Origin: Agarophyton chilense
Taxonomy: Eukaryota; Rhodophyta; Florideophyceae; Gracilariales; Gracilariaceae
DNA: 64,000 nt
NCBI GenBank assembly: GCA_030374765.1
Contig: JARGXX010000095.1
Coordinates: 1,116,001-1,180,000, forward strand
Direction: 5' to 3'
Position numbers and translations under genes: made by a program. The notes under the pieces were generated by a model. That model had not been told where the DNA came from and ran no database searches. It worked only from the letters and a program-made list of their open reading frames with translations. Of the stretch, positions 1-10,772 are shown piece by piece (the first letter of the stretch is position 1; each line of letters starts with the position of its first letter).

Positions 1-87
1 AAACGACTCAAAGAAGAGCTTGAGAACATGAAGAATGTGTCTGGAAAGCCAGCAGCACTTGCGCCCGGGATCCATATCGATGAATGA
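1..87 (+). CDS. 3' end of an unidentified protein gene, cut by the left edge
   Basis: Frame 1 is open from the first base and ends in TGA at 85-87, giving 28 residues. The part seen is Lys/Glu-rich (KRLKEELENMKN), as in the end of a coiled coil, followed by a short tail ending in GIHIDE. Composition is coding-like and the gene would converge on the minus-strand INTS11 gene, leaving about 390 bp between them. The family cannot be named from so short a piece. Confidence 0.45.
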   Translation, partial: KRLKEELENMKNVSGKPAALAPGIHIDE

Positions 88-474
88 AATAGAACCAGAT
101 CGGTTCTGTCGTGCGAGTTGAGCCTTTTGTAGATGGGTTTGCCAACAAATGGAATCTTGGTGAACAAAGTCTATTGCGTTTCGAGCTGCACTGTGGGATG
201 GTTGGTATCCGCAGCATGATATCCCCTCCAGCCATGTTTCTAGTGCACGATGGTGACTTCTTCTCGATATTATTGCTGTCATTGCAAAGAATCCTGTAGT
301 TTGTTCTGAGACACTCATCAGGAAGATGTCATTTCTGTTGAAAGGATGCATCTCCGAATCGCTTTCTAGCAGAGGGGTCGGAGGAGGCATTACTACATTA
401 TTGCAAGATATCTATGATCTGTTTTCACAGGATCGTGGTTGTAGTGACAGTCTACAATTCGAAAGCTTCGAGCA
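88..474. other. Intergenic, between convergent gene ends
   Basis: This is 3' flank shared by the plus-strand gene entering from the left and the minus-strand INTS11 gene. Only short mirrored open frames occur. I see no RNA gene or repeat. Confidence 0.5.
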
Positions 475-1983
475 TTAATGTTCTGTCCCTTCTACCATAT
501 GTGTATAAGAAGTAGCTAGCGATTGCCATTCACTTGAAAGTATAGGTAGAGGTCTTGAACATGAAGGCGGGCCCTTTCGAATGTGTTTGGGATTACTCGC
601 AATCTGTAGAACCTCCCCAATCTCAGGTGCGTAACATGGCACGTTCAACGCTGCGTGCACTTCAGCCTGGAACTGTTTCACCTTTTGCCTTCCTCCATGA
701 ACCAGAATAATGGATTTGGGCTGGACTTGTTTGCATACCCGTATAATCCCCCGCTTGTCAGTATGAACGTTGGAGATTTGGTTGAAAACTTGGCATCTGA
801 CTTCCATCGGTAACCCCTCGTCTTGATGCGTTTCAGGTTCATTGTCAGCGAGTACAGTGCTTGTGAACCAGAACGAAGGCACTATGACTAAGTTATCTGG
901 ATGAGAGCCCCAAATTTTGAATACGTCATGCGATATACCTGTTGACATGTTTCCGGGCGTTGCAAAGAGAATCATGGGGCCCTCTTCATAGAGTAGGTCC
1001 CAATGCTCATTGCGATTAAAGGGGCGAAGATTTAGCAAGATATCGTGTTGGCAAGCGTCCCGAAATCTGCTTCGTTTCTTCCCGCCTTGGCTGCACTCAC
1101 AATGCCAACATATCCTCCTTCGACCAGTAGTCCACTCAGAATACTTGAGGTGCAAGTCATGAGCCTTAGAAGCAAGACCTTCAGTTATAAACATTGGTAC
1201 ATCGGCGAGTGCTGTACATTCGAAACGTTTTGAGAGCATCGAACAAATCCCCTGCGCCTTTCCGAGAGCAGAAATCGGTATCAGTATTTTTCCTTCCTTT
1301 GATACAGTTTCTACTATGCGGTCAATCAGGCATTCTTCTCGTTCGAATAGACCTTCCTTTCGGATCAAGTTACAATAGGTTGCTTCAGTGATAAATATAT
1401 CTGGATTTAAACCGAATGGTACGCTGGTTGCACTCAGGTAGCCGTCAGATTTGACACAATAATCACCGGAATAAAGAACAGCCTTCCCGGCACATTGGAT
1501 GAAAAACATTACGGCTCCAATCGCATGCCCTGCATAGAATGTTTTGACGGTAATGTCTTTTTCGCTCCCTATACGCAGCTCTTCTCCTAAGGGAAGCAAT
1601 TTCACTTTCTGAAAGCATTCTTCAACATCATTCTCGGTGAAGCGGCAATCTTCTTCGCGCGCAATAGATGTTGAAACAAAATCGAGGAGCATAAGACGAG
1701 CAAAGTCTTTCGTCGGCTCTGTCATGTACACGGGAGCCGAGCATGAGAGTGTTTTCGCAAGAAAAGGAACCCCGCCAGCATGGTCGAAATGATAGTGGGA
1801 GACCAGTACAGCGTCAATTTCGTACAGCATATCTGGGGGAAGCGCATGAAAAACCGGAAAGCGGTTCTCATCGTTGAATCCAGGGTGAGCACCACAATCC
1901 AAGAGAAGCCGTCGTCCTTGTATAGTTACCAGTATACAGCTTCGTCCAACTTCGCAGCCAGCTCCCAAAACGCGGACCTCCAT
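475..1983 (-). CDS. INTS11: Integrator complex subunit 11-like RNA endonuclease (metallo-beta-lactamase/beta-CASP)
   Basis: INTS11 is the RNA-cleaving subunit of the nuclear Integrator complex and a relative of CPSF73. The 502-residue product opens with MEVRVLGAGCEVGRSCILV, the typical INTS11/CPSF73 first strand. The zinc-site motif follows as HYHFDHAGG, then GHAIGAVMF and the YSGDY motif. The beta-CASP part has PISALGKAQ and ATPGNMSTG, and the C-terminal half ends near SIILVHGG. The ATG at 1983 was chosen over the longer frame because it starts exactly at the conserved N-terminus. Animal INTS11 is about 600 residues, so this copy is short at the C-terminus, and a stretch near residues 300-340 (RRICWHCECSQ) does not align with the family. 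CPSF73 is the alternative, but the spacing and the motif order fit INTS11 better. Confidence 0.85.
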   Translation of the reverse strand: MEVRVLGAGCEVGRSCILVTIQGRRLLLDCGAHPGFNDENRFPVFHALPPDMLYEIDAVLVSHYHFDHAGGVPFLAKTLSCSAPVYMTEPTKDFARLMLLDFVSTSIAREEDCRFTENDVEECFQKVKLLPLGEELRIGSEKDITVKTFYAGHAIGAVMFFIQCAGKAVLYSGDYCVKSDGYLSATSVPFGLNPDIFITEATYCNLIRKEGLFEREECLIDRIVETVSKEGKILIPISALGKAQGICSMLSKRFECTALADVPMFITEGLASKAHDLHLKYSEWTTGRRRICWHCECSQGGKKRSRFRDACQHDILLNLRPFNRNEHWDLLYEEGPMILFATPGNMSTGISHDVFKIWGSHPDNLVIVPSFWFTSTVLADNEPETHQDEGLPMEVRCQVFNQISNVHTDKRGIIRVCKQVQPKSIILVHGGRQKVKQFQAEVHAALNVPCYAPEIGEVLQIASNPKHIRKGPPSCSRPLPILSSEWQSLATSYTHMVEGTEH

Positions 1984-2871
1984 CCTTATTTTGCGAGTTC
2001 CGAAAGCTCCTGCCCTATGATGTAGGTGGAAAGTTATATTCGCCAACGCAGATCAGTTTTGCGAAGAGAAGATTCTGCTTTTATTTGAGAATGTTTCTGT
2101 GCTATCGCACTAAGTTTCACGACTATCACTCGTCTCGTCCTCAAAATTTAAACACATGAAGGAGCAACTTTGTATGAGGCGGGACTAAAGAATGATGGGG
2201 CGGTATTCGAAGGATGGATTTCACTTGTCATTCCGACAGCGACGTGTTCGCAGGGATATCGACTTATTGCTGTCACGCACGACGACGAGAATGCCTCCAG
2301 AACAGCCCGTAATCAATTCGATGCGGTAAAATTATTAACGTGGAGGTGAAGACCAATTTGTGCTGGGTGATGTGAATCGCTAGATGTATCGATGGCCCAC
2401 TAGGAACTATCCGCAACGGTAGGGTCTTTTGCGCGTGGAATTACCAGGTGGCTTGGTAGAGTTTTGACTTTCTTTCCAAGAGAATACTGCTCCAAACAAT
2501 CTATTACGTGTTTCGATAGGTTATACGAAGGGTAGCGATCGCTAGCTAGATTGCTACCTACAGAGCAGATAAAATAGGAGTAAGATGTTAAGACTTGCAC
2601 TGCACACCATAGTAACTTTGGGAGAATGTATGATACCCCTGGCTAAGCAGCCCTTGGCAAAATGCTCACACTCGTGATCATTTGCTGCGTGTCAAGACGT
2701 TTCGTTTGATTTGATCAAAAGGCATTTATGAGGTTGTGCTGCAGATCCTGTATCTTGGCCACTCGGTTTAAGATTGCCACTTTTTTGAAGTCGTTGGTCG
2801 TTTATCCTCTGCCAATTTCCTAAAACTTACCGTCGAACTCCCAATCTCCGCTTCGTCGGCCCAAACAGAAC
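1984..2871. other. Divergent promoter region between INTS11 and INO1
   Basis: About 890 bp separate two divergent starts and presumably hold both promoters. A 66-codon minus frame at 2400-2600 is the only open frame of note and has no recognisable feature. No repeat or RNA gene is seen. Confidence 0.5.
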
Positions 2872-4494
2872 ATGACAGACAATACAGAACAACGTAAAAA
2901 AAGCGTCAATAGAATTGCTGGAGCAATCACGGCCTCGGGGAAACTCACCGTCAACAACGCTGACATTTCTGTGGTCGAAGGGTACATTCGATCCCGTTTC
3001 GAGTACAATACGGTAAAAGCAGTTGTAGATGACGCCGGCAACGTAGAAGCAACACCTATCAAACGAGTTTACCATTTTCGTACCGCGTCTAAGCCAAGAA
3101 AGTTGGGACTCTTACAAGTTGGATGGGGTGGTAACAATGGGTCCACCGTTACTGCTGCTGTAGTAGCCAACCAGAATGATATTTCTTGGGAAACCAGGAA
3201 TCAAACCCATGCTCCGAACTATAAAGGATCTCTGACTCAGGCAGCAACGCTACGAATTGGGTTCGACGAACATGGTCATGATGTCTTTGTACCCTTCAAA
3301 TCTGTTGTGCCGATGGCAGAGCCCAACAATATTGTTCTGGGTGGCTGGGACATTTCCGGCCTCAACATGGCAGATGCGATGGACCGAGCTGGGGTATTAG
3401 AACCGGATTTGAGGCGAAAGCTTCGACCCTATATGGAAAACATGAAACCGTTACCCGCAGCATTTGATAAACGGTTTATCGCCAAGAACCAGACTTTTAG
3501 GGCTGATAATATTATTCAGACCGAAGACAAACAAGCGCAACTAGAGCAACTGAGAGAAGATATCCGCAACTTCAAGAAGGATAACAACTTGGAGTATGTA
3601 GTGGTGGTATGGACTGGAAATTCGGAAAGGTATGCGATTGAAAGTGAGGGTGTAAACGACACCGCTGACAATCTATTAGCGTCCATTCAGGCGTCTGACA
3701 CCGAAGTATCTCCATCGACTTTATATTGCGCTGCTGCTATACTGGAAGGGTGTCCTTATATTAATGGCTCACCACAGAATACGTTTGTCCCTGGGACCGT
3801 GGAACTGGCAGAAAGGCACAGCGTTCCTATATGTGGAGATGATTTCAAATCGGGTCAGACCAAAATGAAGTCTGTGCTTGCTGACTACTTGATTGGATGT
3901 GGCGTAAAAATTAAGACGATGGTAACATACAACCATCTCGGTAACAATGACATGTATCAGCTGACGGATGAGGTAATGTGGAAACCAAAGTCGGCTTCGA
4001 AATCCCGGGTGATCGAAGACATTGTTGATTCAAACGGAACATTATACAAAGGTGGCGATGATGCTCCCGATCACATTGTTGTTGTGAAATATGTGCCGTA
4101 TCTAGGTGATTCGAAGCGCGATGTGTCTGAATACACATCTGAGACGTTCATGGATTGTCACTACACAACAATAATGCATAACGAATGCTTAGATTCCGCG
4201 TTATGCGCACCGTTAATACTGGATTTGGCAATATTCGCGGAATTGTTCACCCGAGTCGAGTACGGTGTGGAGGATAGGAATGATCCGAAGAAGAACTTGG
4301 TATATTCACCAATGCAAAGTGCATTGAGTGTGTTGGGTTTCTACATGAAGATACCGCGCACACCCGCCGGAGAACCTATCATAAATGCCTTGGGTCGACA
4401 GAGAGCGTGTATTGAAAACATGTTGAGGGCATTAGTTGGGCTACAACCAGAAAATAATATGTTACTCGAAACGAAGTGCCCTGTTTTATATTAG
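2872..4494 (+). CDS. INO1: Inositol-3-phosphate synthase
   Basis: This enzyme converts glucose 6-phosphate to 1L-myo-inositol 3-phosphate with bound NAD, the first step of inositol synthesis. The 540-residue product matches the usual 510-550. All family signatures are visible: GWGGNNG (NAD binding, near residue 85), WTGNSERY, NGSPQNTFVPG, the catalytic-lysine segment DDFKSGQTK and TYNHLGNND. The ATG at 2872 begins a short hydrophilic leader and no upstream ATG is in frame. No transit peptide is evident, so it is probably cytosolic. It converges on the one-helix protein gene with only 16 bp between the coding ends. A single uninterrupted frame means no introns. Confidence 0.96.
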   Translation: MTDNTEQRKKSVNRIAGAITASGKLTVNNADISVVEGYIRSRFEYNTVKAVVDDAGNVEATPIKRVYHFRTASKPRKLGLLQVGWGGNNGSTVTAAVVANQNDISWETRNQTHAPNYKGSLTQAATLRIGFDEHGHDVFVPFKSVVPMAEPNNIVLGGWDISGLNMADAMDRAGVLEPDLRRKLRPYMENMKPLPAAFDKRFIAKNQTFRADNIIQTEDKQAQLEQLREDIRNFKKDNNLEYVVVVWTGNSERYAIESEGVNDTADNLLASIQASDTEVSPSTLYCAAAILEGCPYINGSPQNTFVPGTVELAERHSVPICGDDFKSGQTKMKSVLADYLIGCGVKIKTMVTYNHLGNNDMYQLTDEVMWKPKSASKSRVIEDIVDSNGTLYKGGDDAPDHIVVVKYVPYLGDSKRDVSEYTSETFMDCHYTTIMHNECLDSALCAPLILDLAIFAELFTRVEYGVEDRNDPKKNLVYSPMQSALSVLGFYMKIPRTPAGEPIINALGRQRACIENMLRALVGLQPENNMLLETKCPVLY

Positions 4495-4510
4495 ATATAA
4501 GTTATTTCCA

Positions 4511-4987
4511 TTAAAGGATTCCCAACGTACGTAGCATCAATTCGACCTGTTCCGGAAGAGTGTACCCCGTCCAATATTCGGTTAACAAGCCAGTAAGGAT
4601 AAAAAACATGGCCAGACGTCCATTCAGAGTCTCCGCATATGGCACCCATCCAAATAGCCTTGAGGCCTCCCGCTCTTCTTCTAAACGTTTTGCACGAAGC
4701 TGTCGCGAATACTCTTCTAATGCCGTGCGTTGCTTGGCCAGGGTGATTTCGTCAAGTTGAATTTTGCCGGGCACTTGCTCCTCGAATACAGGTTCAGGAG
4801 GTGTGACTGGCTCAGATGGTGGCGGATCAGATGCTTGAACATTCTTGGGCCGCTCCGGATCGGTAGCTGAGGCACGGAGACGACGAATGGCTACACGCGA
4901 GGTGGCGGGGCTCCGACATGTCTGAGACTGTCGGAAACGGGTGAACGCAACAGTTGAAGGGGTGAGAAAGGCCGGTTGAGAAGCCAT
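4511..4987 (-). CDS. Plastid one-helix protein, Lhc-like/HLIP family
   Basis: The 158-residue product has a Ser/Thr/Arg-rich N-terminus without acidic residues for about 45 positions, which fits a plastid transit peptide. A proline-rich segment and a charged helix (LEEYSRQLRAKRLEEERE) follow. The single membrane helix carries the chlorophyll-binding signature of the light-harvesting superfamily (ETLNGRLAMFFILTG, near residues 119-133), where the Glu and the Asn/Arg are the usual pigment ligands. High-light-inducible and OHP proteins of this kind help assemble or protect photosystems. Assignment to OHP1, OHP2 or a red-algal Lhc-like subtype is not possible by eye. The start at 4987 is the only ATG that gives a transit peptide. 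Confidence 0.8.
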   Translation of the reverse strand: MASQPAFLTPSTVAFTRFRQSQTCRSPATSRVAIRRLRASATDPERPKNVQASDPPPSEPVTPPEPVFEEQVPGKIQLDEITLAKQRTALEEYSRQLRAKRLEEEREASRLFGWVPYAETLNGRLAMFFILTGLLTEYWTGYTLPEQVELMLRTLGIL

Positions 4988-6505
4988 GGTGCAAATGGGG
5001 GCTGAGCTTTTCGCTGAAACACACAGCGAACGCTAGAGGAGCAAAAGCTTGTTGTGAAGTTAGTGTGGAAACGAAGGACAGTTGGGCGAGAACTCGTACG
5101 ACAATATAGCTTTCAATTACAGAGGCCTCCCTGGGGCGCTGTGAACAAAGGTGAGCTCGGCAATGGCAGATAGAGTTCAATTGAAGGATCGAGTACACAG
5201 ATGGATTGGGTGGACGAACAGCTAACTTTGCAGCTCAACGATGGATGTCCATCTACGCCAAGACACTTGTGAAACAACGGTTGGCACTGTGCCTCTCCAC
5301 GAGTTGATCACGAGGAAACTTACGAAGGGTAATATCTTGCTGCTCGGAAAAGTAATTGACAATTGAAAGAACGAAAATGTGAGTATACCGGAATTAACCA
5401 CAGGGGATCCCCAACATGTGTTATGGTCGTTCCCGAAATTGTCGGTTGGATGGTGGGTTTGCTGTGCTCTTGTTCTTCGCTTTGTGTGATGAGCTCCGAC
5501 TGAGACACTTTTATTATGGATGGCTTTTTCAGGCGATTCCGTCGAGGTTACCGAGTAGATTTGGATATTGACGCTGAGTTTCAAGCTTGTTCTCTGGTTT
5601 GATTCAGCCGATACCATGATGATTCGATGAACAGATTGTTATCAATTTCTTTTTGGGGGCACACTATTGGACGTCTAGTGTTCTTTATCATGCTGTGCAC
5701 GTCAGTCGATAAGCCCTCTAGAAGACATGACTAGATATGTCTAAGTGAAATGAAACGGCGGACAAAGAAGCGAAAAACATTTGTAGCACAATGCTCAAAG
5801 AGACCGGTAAAAATTCGGGATCTAGTGATTTCGTTGTCTCATGAGAGAGCGGCTCCATGAGCGTATCACGGTTAGACGTCTTCAAACTGCTGCTACATTG
5901 TGAAGAATGCGGCTACATGTGTTGAGATTCGCTGGCAAACTACCCGTCATACAGAATGGCCGTGAGTGCCTTTCATACAAAAAACGTTCACACACTGCTC
6001 AAGTTGGTGGTTTCATTGTTGACTGCTAATTTTACGCGACCCAGTACATGCTCGTTCTACCGTGTGGATCTTTCACCCACCATTTTCGGTCACCACATCG
6101 CTCGCTCACATATACTCAAGTGCACTACACAACATCCCCTCTTCTACTTGGGTGGTCCAAATCTCTAGTTCAAGCTCGCTTCCTTGGGAACAGTTCGGTC
6201 ATCATTTCCTAGACTACTGTTATTGCGCAACGGCCGGCAACGTATTTCGAACCACAGGAGAAGTGTTTCTATTCCTCGTCTCTCAGGTAGACATCATCGC
6301 GCTCGACCGTGCGAAGCGAGCTTTGGTTTGTTAGGGGCGGTAATCGACGTATTTCTCGCCTTACTCGCAGGAAGTTTGGAAATGAGTAGAATTCAATCAC
6401 ATCCCGAAATATTGTTGAGAAAGAGATGTACAAAAACCCATCATTTATTCGTGAAGCCAAACTGACTGCAAAAAATTAAGACTACAATACCTCAAACATT
6501 CATTG
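4988..6505. other. Intergenic, no supported gene
   Basis: This 1.5-kb stretch lies upstream of the one-helix protein gene and downstream of the PrsW-family gene, both on the minus strand. Open frames up to 131 codons occur on both strands (5222-5617 minus, 6062-6334 plus), but they lack ATG context, conserved motifs or coding-like composition. No RNA gene or repeat was recognised. Confidence 0.5.
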
Positions 6506-7726
6506 TTATACGGGATTAACAGACAGAAACACCATTCTTTCTCTTTCCAACAATGCCTTGTACCGCCCGCGGCACAGCACTACTAACAAAACTGTCAAAC
6601 AACTTTGCAGAATAGGAGCAAACACGTTCATCCAGGAAGGAGCTCCCAATACTCCAACGAACAGCAACATTAAGAAAGATATGGCATCAAAAAGGCCATG
6701 AAACATAACAGCAATGAAAAGTGACTTCATCACCCCAATCGGCTCACGAAAGATATACGACTGAGCTGCAGCAATGGCAACATAGAACTGCGCCCCGACG
6801 TGGACTGGAAATGCCAACAAACCACGGAACAAAGCCATAGCGACGAGTCCAAGTCCAAACTTTGAGTCTGGCGATGATGCCAGCCCCGTCACGAATCCAT
6901 AGTTCTCAATAGTAGCAAACCCAAGAGCTCCCGTACATGCAACTGAAAGAATACCTCTGCAAGAAATACGACGATCCCATTCTAAGTTCTCAGCCATCTT
7001 GTTTACCACCCTATACCGGCGAGCAAGCGTCCATTTGGCAACTTCCTCCGTTAACCCAGCGACAATGAACGCAAAGAAAAGCGCAAATACGATCATTTTC
7101 CACAGAGGGACGTGCTCTCGTAGATATTCGAGTATCTTGTCTGGATCTGGACTTTTGCCGAGAGAGTCGCCAGAAGATGCGAACGTTGAATGAATTTCCC
7201 TTATCATTCTGTTCACACCAGTTCCGGATGGAGGTTTGCCGTCTATGGCGGAATCTAGGCCCAGGAACTCGTTAAATTGGACTATCTCGGATGAAAATAA
7301 TATTTTCCCGAAAACCAGAGCCCAAACTGTTTCCACAATGACGACTACTACAGAAAGAGGAAATGCCCCCAACAGGAACTGGGATATTAGAAAAGATTTG
7401 CTGACAGCCTCATCTGCAAATACCTTCAGTACGAATTTACCCACCAAGATCGCTGGGAGAATTGATAGAAGGGTAAAAAAGATGTTGTAAAGTGGGCGAG
7501 GAGAATTGAGAACGAGAAACAACCATAAAAACGGAATGCAACCAATGCATAGCCAAGCAAAAAATGGTATTCGTGATGACGATGGTGCGAGAGATTGGTT
7601 CCTTTGGATATCATCTGGTGACGGAGGTGCTGTGTAGGTGTGCGTGGGTGGCATTTCAGGTTCTTCGGCGTGTGAGCTGGATGGTAAGTTTGCGTCTTGG
7701 GGTTCGGAATGCGTTTCCGCGCCCAT
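6506..7726 (-). CDS. PrsW-family intramembrane metalloprotease (CPBP superfamily)
   Basis: The 406-residue product has a hydrophilic Pro/Ser-rich N-terminus of about 60 residues, then eight or so hydrophobic helices. The PrsW signature elements are in order: EEVAK (glutamates near 227-228), GFATIENYG, FPVHVGAQF with a histidine near 309, and FHGLFDA near 342. In the CPBP superfamily these Glu and His residues form the active site, and PrsW proteases cleave membrane-bound targets such as bacterial anti-sigma factors. In a eukaryote the target is unknown. The ATG at 7726 (MGAETHSEP) was preferred over an extension of 47 codons that lacks an ATG start. The catalytic residues are intact, so activity is plausible. 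Confidence 0.8.
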   Translation of the reverse strand: MGAETHSEPQDANLPSSSHAEEPEMPPTHTYTAPPSPDDIQRNQSLAPSSSRIPFFAWLCIGCIPFLWLFLVLNSPRPLYNIFFTLLSILPAILVGKFVLKVFADEAVSKSFLISQFLLGAFPLSVVVVIVETVWALVFGKILFSSEIVQFNEFLGLDSAIDGKPPSGTGVNRMIREIHSTFASSGDSLGKSPDPDKILEYLREHVPLWKMIVFALFFAFIVAGLTEEVAKWTLARRYRVVNKMAENLEWDRRISCRGILSVACTGALGFATIENYGFVTGLASSPDSKFGLGLVAMALFRGLLAFPVHVGAQFYVAIAAAQSYIFREPIGVMKSLFIAVMFHGLFDAISFLMLLFVGVLGAPSWMNVFAPILQSCLTVLLVVLCRGRYKALLERERMVFLSVNPV

Positions 7727-9536
7727 ATTGATGGAGTGTGGATGATGGATGACAGAATTGTAGAACGGGAAAGTGGGTCGAGTGGTTTGCGAAAGGCTGT
7801 GAATTCCGAAGAAAATGACAACACGCTTTGTATCGTTGCTGGATGATAATTGGATGTCGTTTACCAACCAGAAACGAGATCGAGGTGATTGGTAGCTTTA
7901 ACCTTCTTGATAAGATGTGGGAATCAGGTACAACACACAACACACACACAACTTCGTCAGAGCGTATCAAAATTGTCAAGTCAGCAATAGAGTCGATGGG
8001 TCTCGAACTTCGACCACAGAGTCACTTTCAGGTAGACAAGCATGAAAACGAAAGCATTACTAGCCTGATCGTATTCAAGGTAAAGTACAGTGCGGTACCA
8101 TCTCAGAGACCAAACAATACAGTGTACTCGGGGTTTCTCGTTGCATGAAATGCAACGGTGGTGGATTTGCATCACATTGTAATTTTGGACGTGGCCCCCT
8201 GCCACTGGAAAGTTGCTGGTTTTCGACGAAGCTTTGAGGCCACGCGCAACGGTCACGGCCGTCATTTTTCGCTATTAAATGAAAGGCACAGCGGTTGGAA
8301 TCAGCCAGATAGGCGATCTATCAATAATGACCATTTTAAAGAGTTGATGAAAACGAGGAGTACCCACTACCTGCTGGCGCAATTTCTGGGGGAGCCCTCT
8401 TCGAAGTTTCACGACAGGTGCATCCTTCACTGAGAGGCTACGGGCTAGGTTTCTGATTGAATCGCGTCTGTGCGATAGGATTTGGATGGTGTTGAGCTCA
8501 GCTCTACGCGCGGCTGAGTCATCGAAGGAACACACTTATGGCACGTACGACTGGGCAATCATATCTCTGAAAACTTTCCTGATTACTTCGTCGGCCATTA
8601 CAAGTCGCTGGGATTGCGTACAAAAAACCTCAGATGGGCCATTTCTAACATGTCTGGGACCATCAATGTGAAGATCAATTTCACCGATACAATCTTCGCC
8701 TGCATTTGGGGCAAGTTCTGGGATTGAGGTTCCACATATTGAATCGGTTCGACCCACTTGAAATCGTACTCCTGGTCGTGGTCGCAAGGGTGATTCTTAA
8801 CGCGAGGCCTATTTTTCCTGTGGCGTTGTACAAAAACAACATTAGACTGATTGGATGGGGTAGATGAGGATCGTTTTGCAGCTTAGCGGCCTCTGTACAG
8901 TTCTCTTTCAAACAGGACTCACATGGGAGAGGGTTACAACGCAAGCAGTTCATGGAAGCTAAAAGCGTGGCAATGGGAGTCGGACGAAATTGTAAGCTTC
9001 TACACCCTCAGACCATCCATCGAAGTCCTGCTTGAAAGAGATCTACGTTACAGGTACTCCTCTTTCCTCATAAAAGCCAGAATTTTCTAAGGTACTTCCA
9101 ATCTCTAAGTGACGTTTCATTTGTGTTTATCCTTCTGAGGGGTTGACTCAGTCAAACAACCGCCAATAATCAATCTCTCGATTGAAAAACAGCAAGTGAT
9201 ATGTCAATTTCAATATTCTGCTCGTCCTCGCAGGGGCTGCCCATAATTTCAAATCTATGAAATTGCCAATGTTGCAACGGGTTTGGTTCTAATGCAGCAC
9301 ACCATATTCGACTGGTTACAAGATCCGGTTCCTAATACAATCCTTACAGCAAAACGAATAGATACGGAATGCCTTCAAAGTTCAAACCGTGTGTGTGGGT
9401 TAACATGACACCGTACGCATCGCAAAGACCAAGTACAAGAAAGACCGAAGATTGTTTGAGCATCTCCGGACATAATTGGTTTCCAGTCTTCGTCGTTCTT
9501 GCGATCGGGATGTTATGTTCCTCTATTCGACTTTGA
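7727..9536. other. Intergenic with one possible gene relic
   Basis: A 1.8-kb gap between two minus-strand genes. A (CA)n-like patch lies near 7930-7950. The only coding-like segment is the minus-strand stretch at 8275-8796, described separately. The rest (8800-9536) shows nothing beyond short frames. Confidence 0.45.
8275..8796 (-). pseudogene. Possible decayed coding segment with one in-frame stop
   Basis: One minus-strand frame is open for 174 codons apart from a single TAA at 8536-8538, where about eight stops are expected by chance. The translation is charged and not low-complexity on both sides of the stop (for example MADEVIRKVFRDMIAQ before it and SHRRDSIRNLARSLSVKDAP after it). No ATG lies at the open end and an in-frame TAA occurs at 8797-8799, so an upstream exon or frameshift would be needed. 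I do not recognise the family. A short intron over the stop is possible, but no convincing splice pair was found. Confidence 0.25.
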
Positions 9537-10772
9537 TCACTTGCGCTCTGCAGCAAGAGTGTCGAGGGCATCGCTCCAGTTGTAAGAATCTCCAGCCTCA
9601 TGCAGACCGAATGGTGGTGGCTGATCGTAGTTGAAAGCTCCCGTTTGAAGCATGGTCCCCAGCTCGACACTCCTCTTCAGCAACTGATTTCCCAATAAAA
9701 GTTGTTTTTCTTCCCAGGTACGCAGTGCGGAATGAAGGTTTCGTTCTGGTTGCTTTAAAAAATAAGCCAAGCTCACTGCATCATCCCATGCTTTTGCAGT
9801 TCCGACTGCAACGTGAGGCCGAACAGAAAATGCGGCATCGCCAAGCAAGCACATTCTCCCAACAACCATCTTTTTCGTGGCGTAGTCAAAGATTGGTTGA
9901 ATAAAAGGGTCCTGTGTACTGTTGACTAATTGACGAAAATCATCTTGTAGAATGCGCGCGTCGTTCCTCAGTTCTTCTATACGATCAGACGAAACACATC
10001 CCCTCGGCACGGACTTGAGTCTACGTTTACCTGTTGCATCGACGAGAAGGTTTTCTAGTTTCTTTCTATGTGGAAAATTTCTATACCACAACCAGTTGAT
10101 GTAAGTTGACTTTTCCAGCTTTCCGTTCTCATCCGCTTCGAAGTAGGGAATCGGATAAGACAAGATATGCCCATCTTGACTCATATGGTACGAAAGACTT
10201 TCTTCAAAGTCCCTCGCCAAACATGCCGACAGCTGGCTTTTGTTCACGATTCCTCTCCATGCATAATATCCGGCATATGTTGGCTCTTTGTCCAAGGCAA
10301 ATATTTGTCTCAAATTTGATCCACTTCCATCAGCGCATACGAGAAGATCACAGAAGTATCGTTCTCCATCCGCTGTTGTAATTGAAACCTTCTCAGAGGA
10401 TTGGGATACGTCCATCACGTTTTGACCAAGATGGTAGTCCTGAGTTCCAAAAATCTCAAGCAATGCCTTGTACACAGAGTTATAGGAAGATACGGCGAGC
10501 GTTACGTTGCGCTCTCGACAATCCTCACGACCGTGATCCAAGTGCCGATATTTCCTAATCGTACGCCCATGCTCGGATAATCTAAAGCGTGGATGATCTT
10601 GAATAAAAGACAGCATAGAAGGATTCAGGGCTATACCCGCTCCTTTCCCAGATAAATATTCGTGACACCGCTCGAAAACAGACACCGAAAATCCGATATC
10701 ACGAAGGCATATCGCTGCAGTCAAACCGCCAAGGCTGCCTCCGACAATAACAGCTGATTGCTTATCAGACAT
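9537..10772 (-). CDS. FAD-dependent aromatic monooxygenase-like protein (PHBH fold)
   Basis: The 411-residue product has the three signatures of class A flavoprotein monooxygenases: the N-terminal dinucleotide-binding loop VIVGGSLGGL ending in a ribose-binding Glu (VFER), the DG motif (VCADGSGSNLR, near 150) and the GD motif binding the FAD ribityl (CLLGDAAFSVRPHVAVGTA, near 310). The spacing and the GTAKAWDDA context resemble the 2,6-dihydroxypyridine 3-hydroxylase subgroup, but the substrate cannot be deduced. No transit or signal peptide is visible, so it is probably cytosolic. The ATG at 10772 starts four residues before the nucleotide-binding strand, the normal position. Confidence 0.85.
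   Translation of the reverse strand: MSDKQSAVIVGGSLGGLTAAICLRDIGFSVSVFERCHEYLSGKGAGIALNPSMLSFIQDHPRFRLSEHGRTIRKYRHLDHGREDCRERNVTLAVSSYNSVYKALLEIFGTQDYHLGQNVMDVSQSSEKVSITTADGERYFCDLLVCADGSGSNLRQIFALDKEPTYAGYYAWRGIVNKSQLSACLARDFEESLSYHMSQDGHILSYPIPYFEADENGKLEKSTYINWLWYRNFPHRKKLENLLVDATGKRRLKSVPRGCVSSDRIEELRNDARILQDDFRQLVNSTQDPFIQPIFDYATKKMVVGRMCLLGDAAFSVRPHVAVGTAKAWDDAVSLAYFLKQPERNLHSALRTWEEKQLLLGNQLLKRSVELGTMLQTGAFNYDQPPPFGLHEAGDSYNWSDALDTLAAERK

Noticed and set aside
1086..1119. GTGAGT...GCAG on the minus strand within INTS11 as a possible intron
   Set aside because: Would be only 34 bp and would break the frame; the poorly aligned segment may just be divergence.
5222..5617. 131-codon minus frame
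   Set aside because: Starts with an alternative codon after inspection of context, no motif or homologous feature, and mirrored frames are similar in length.
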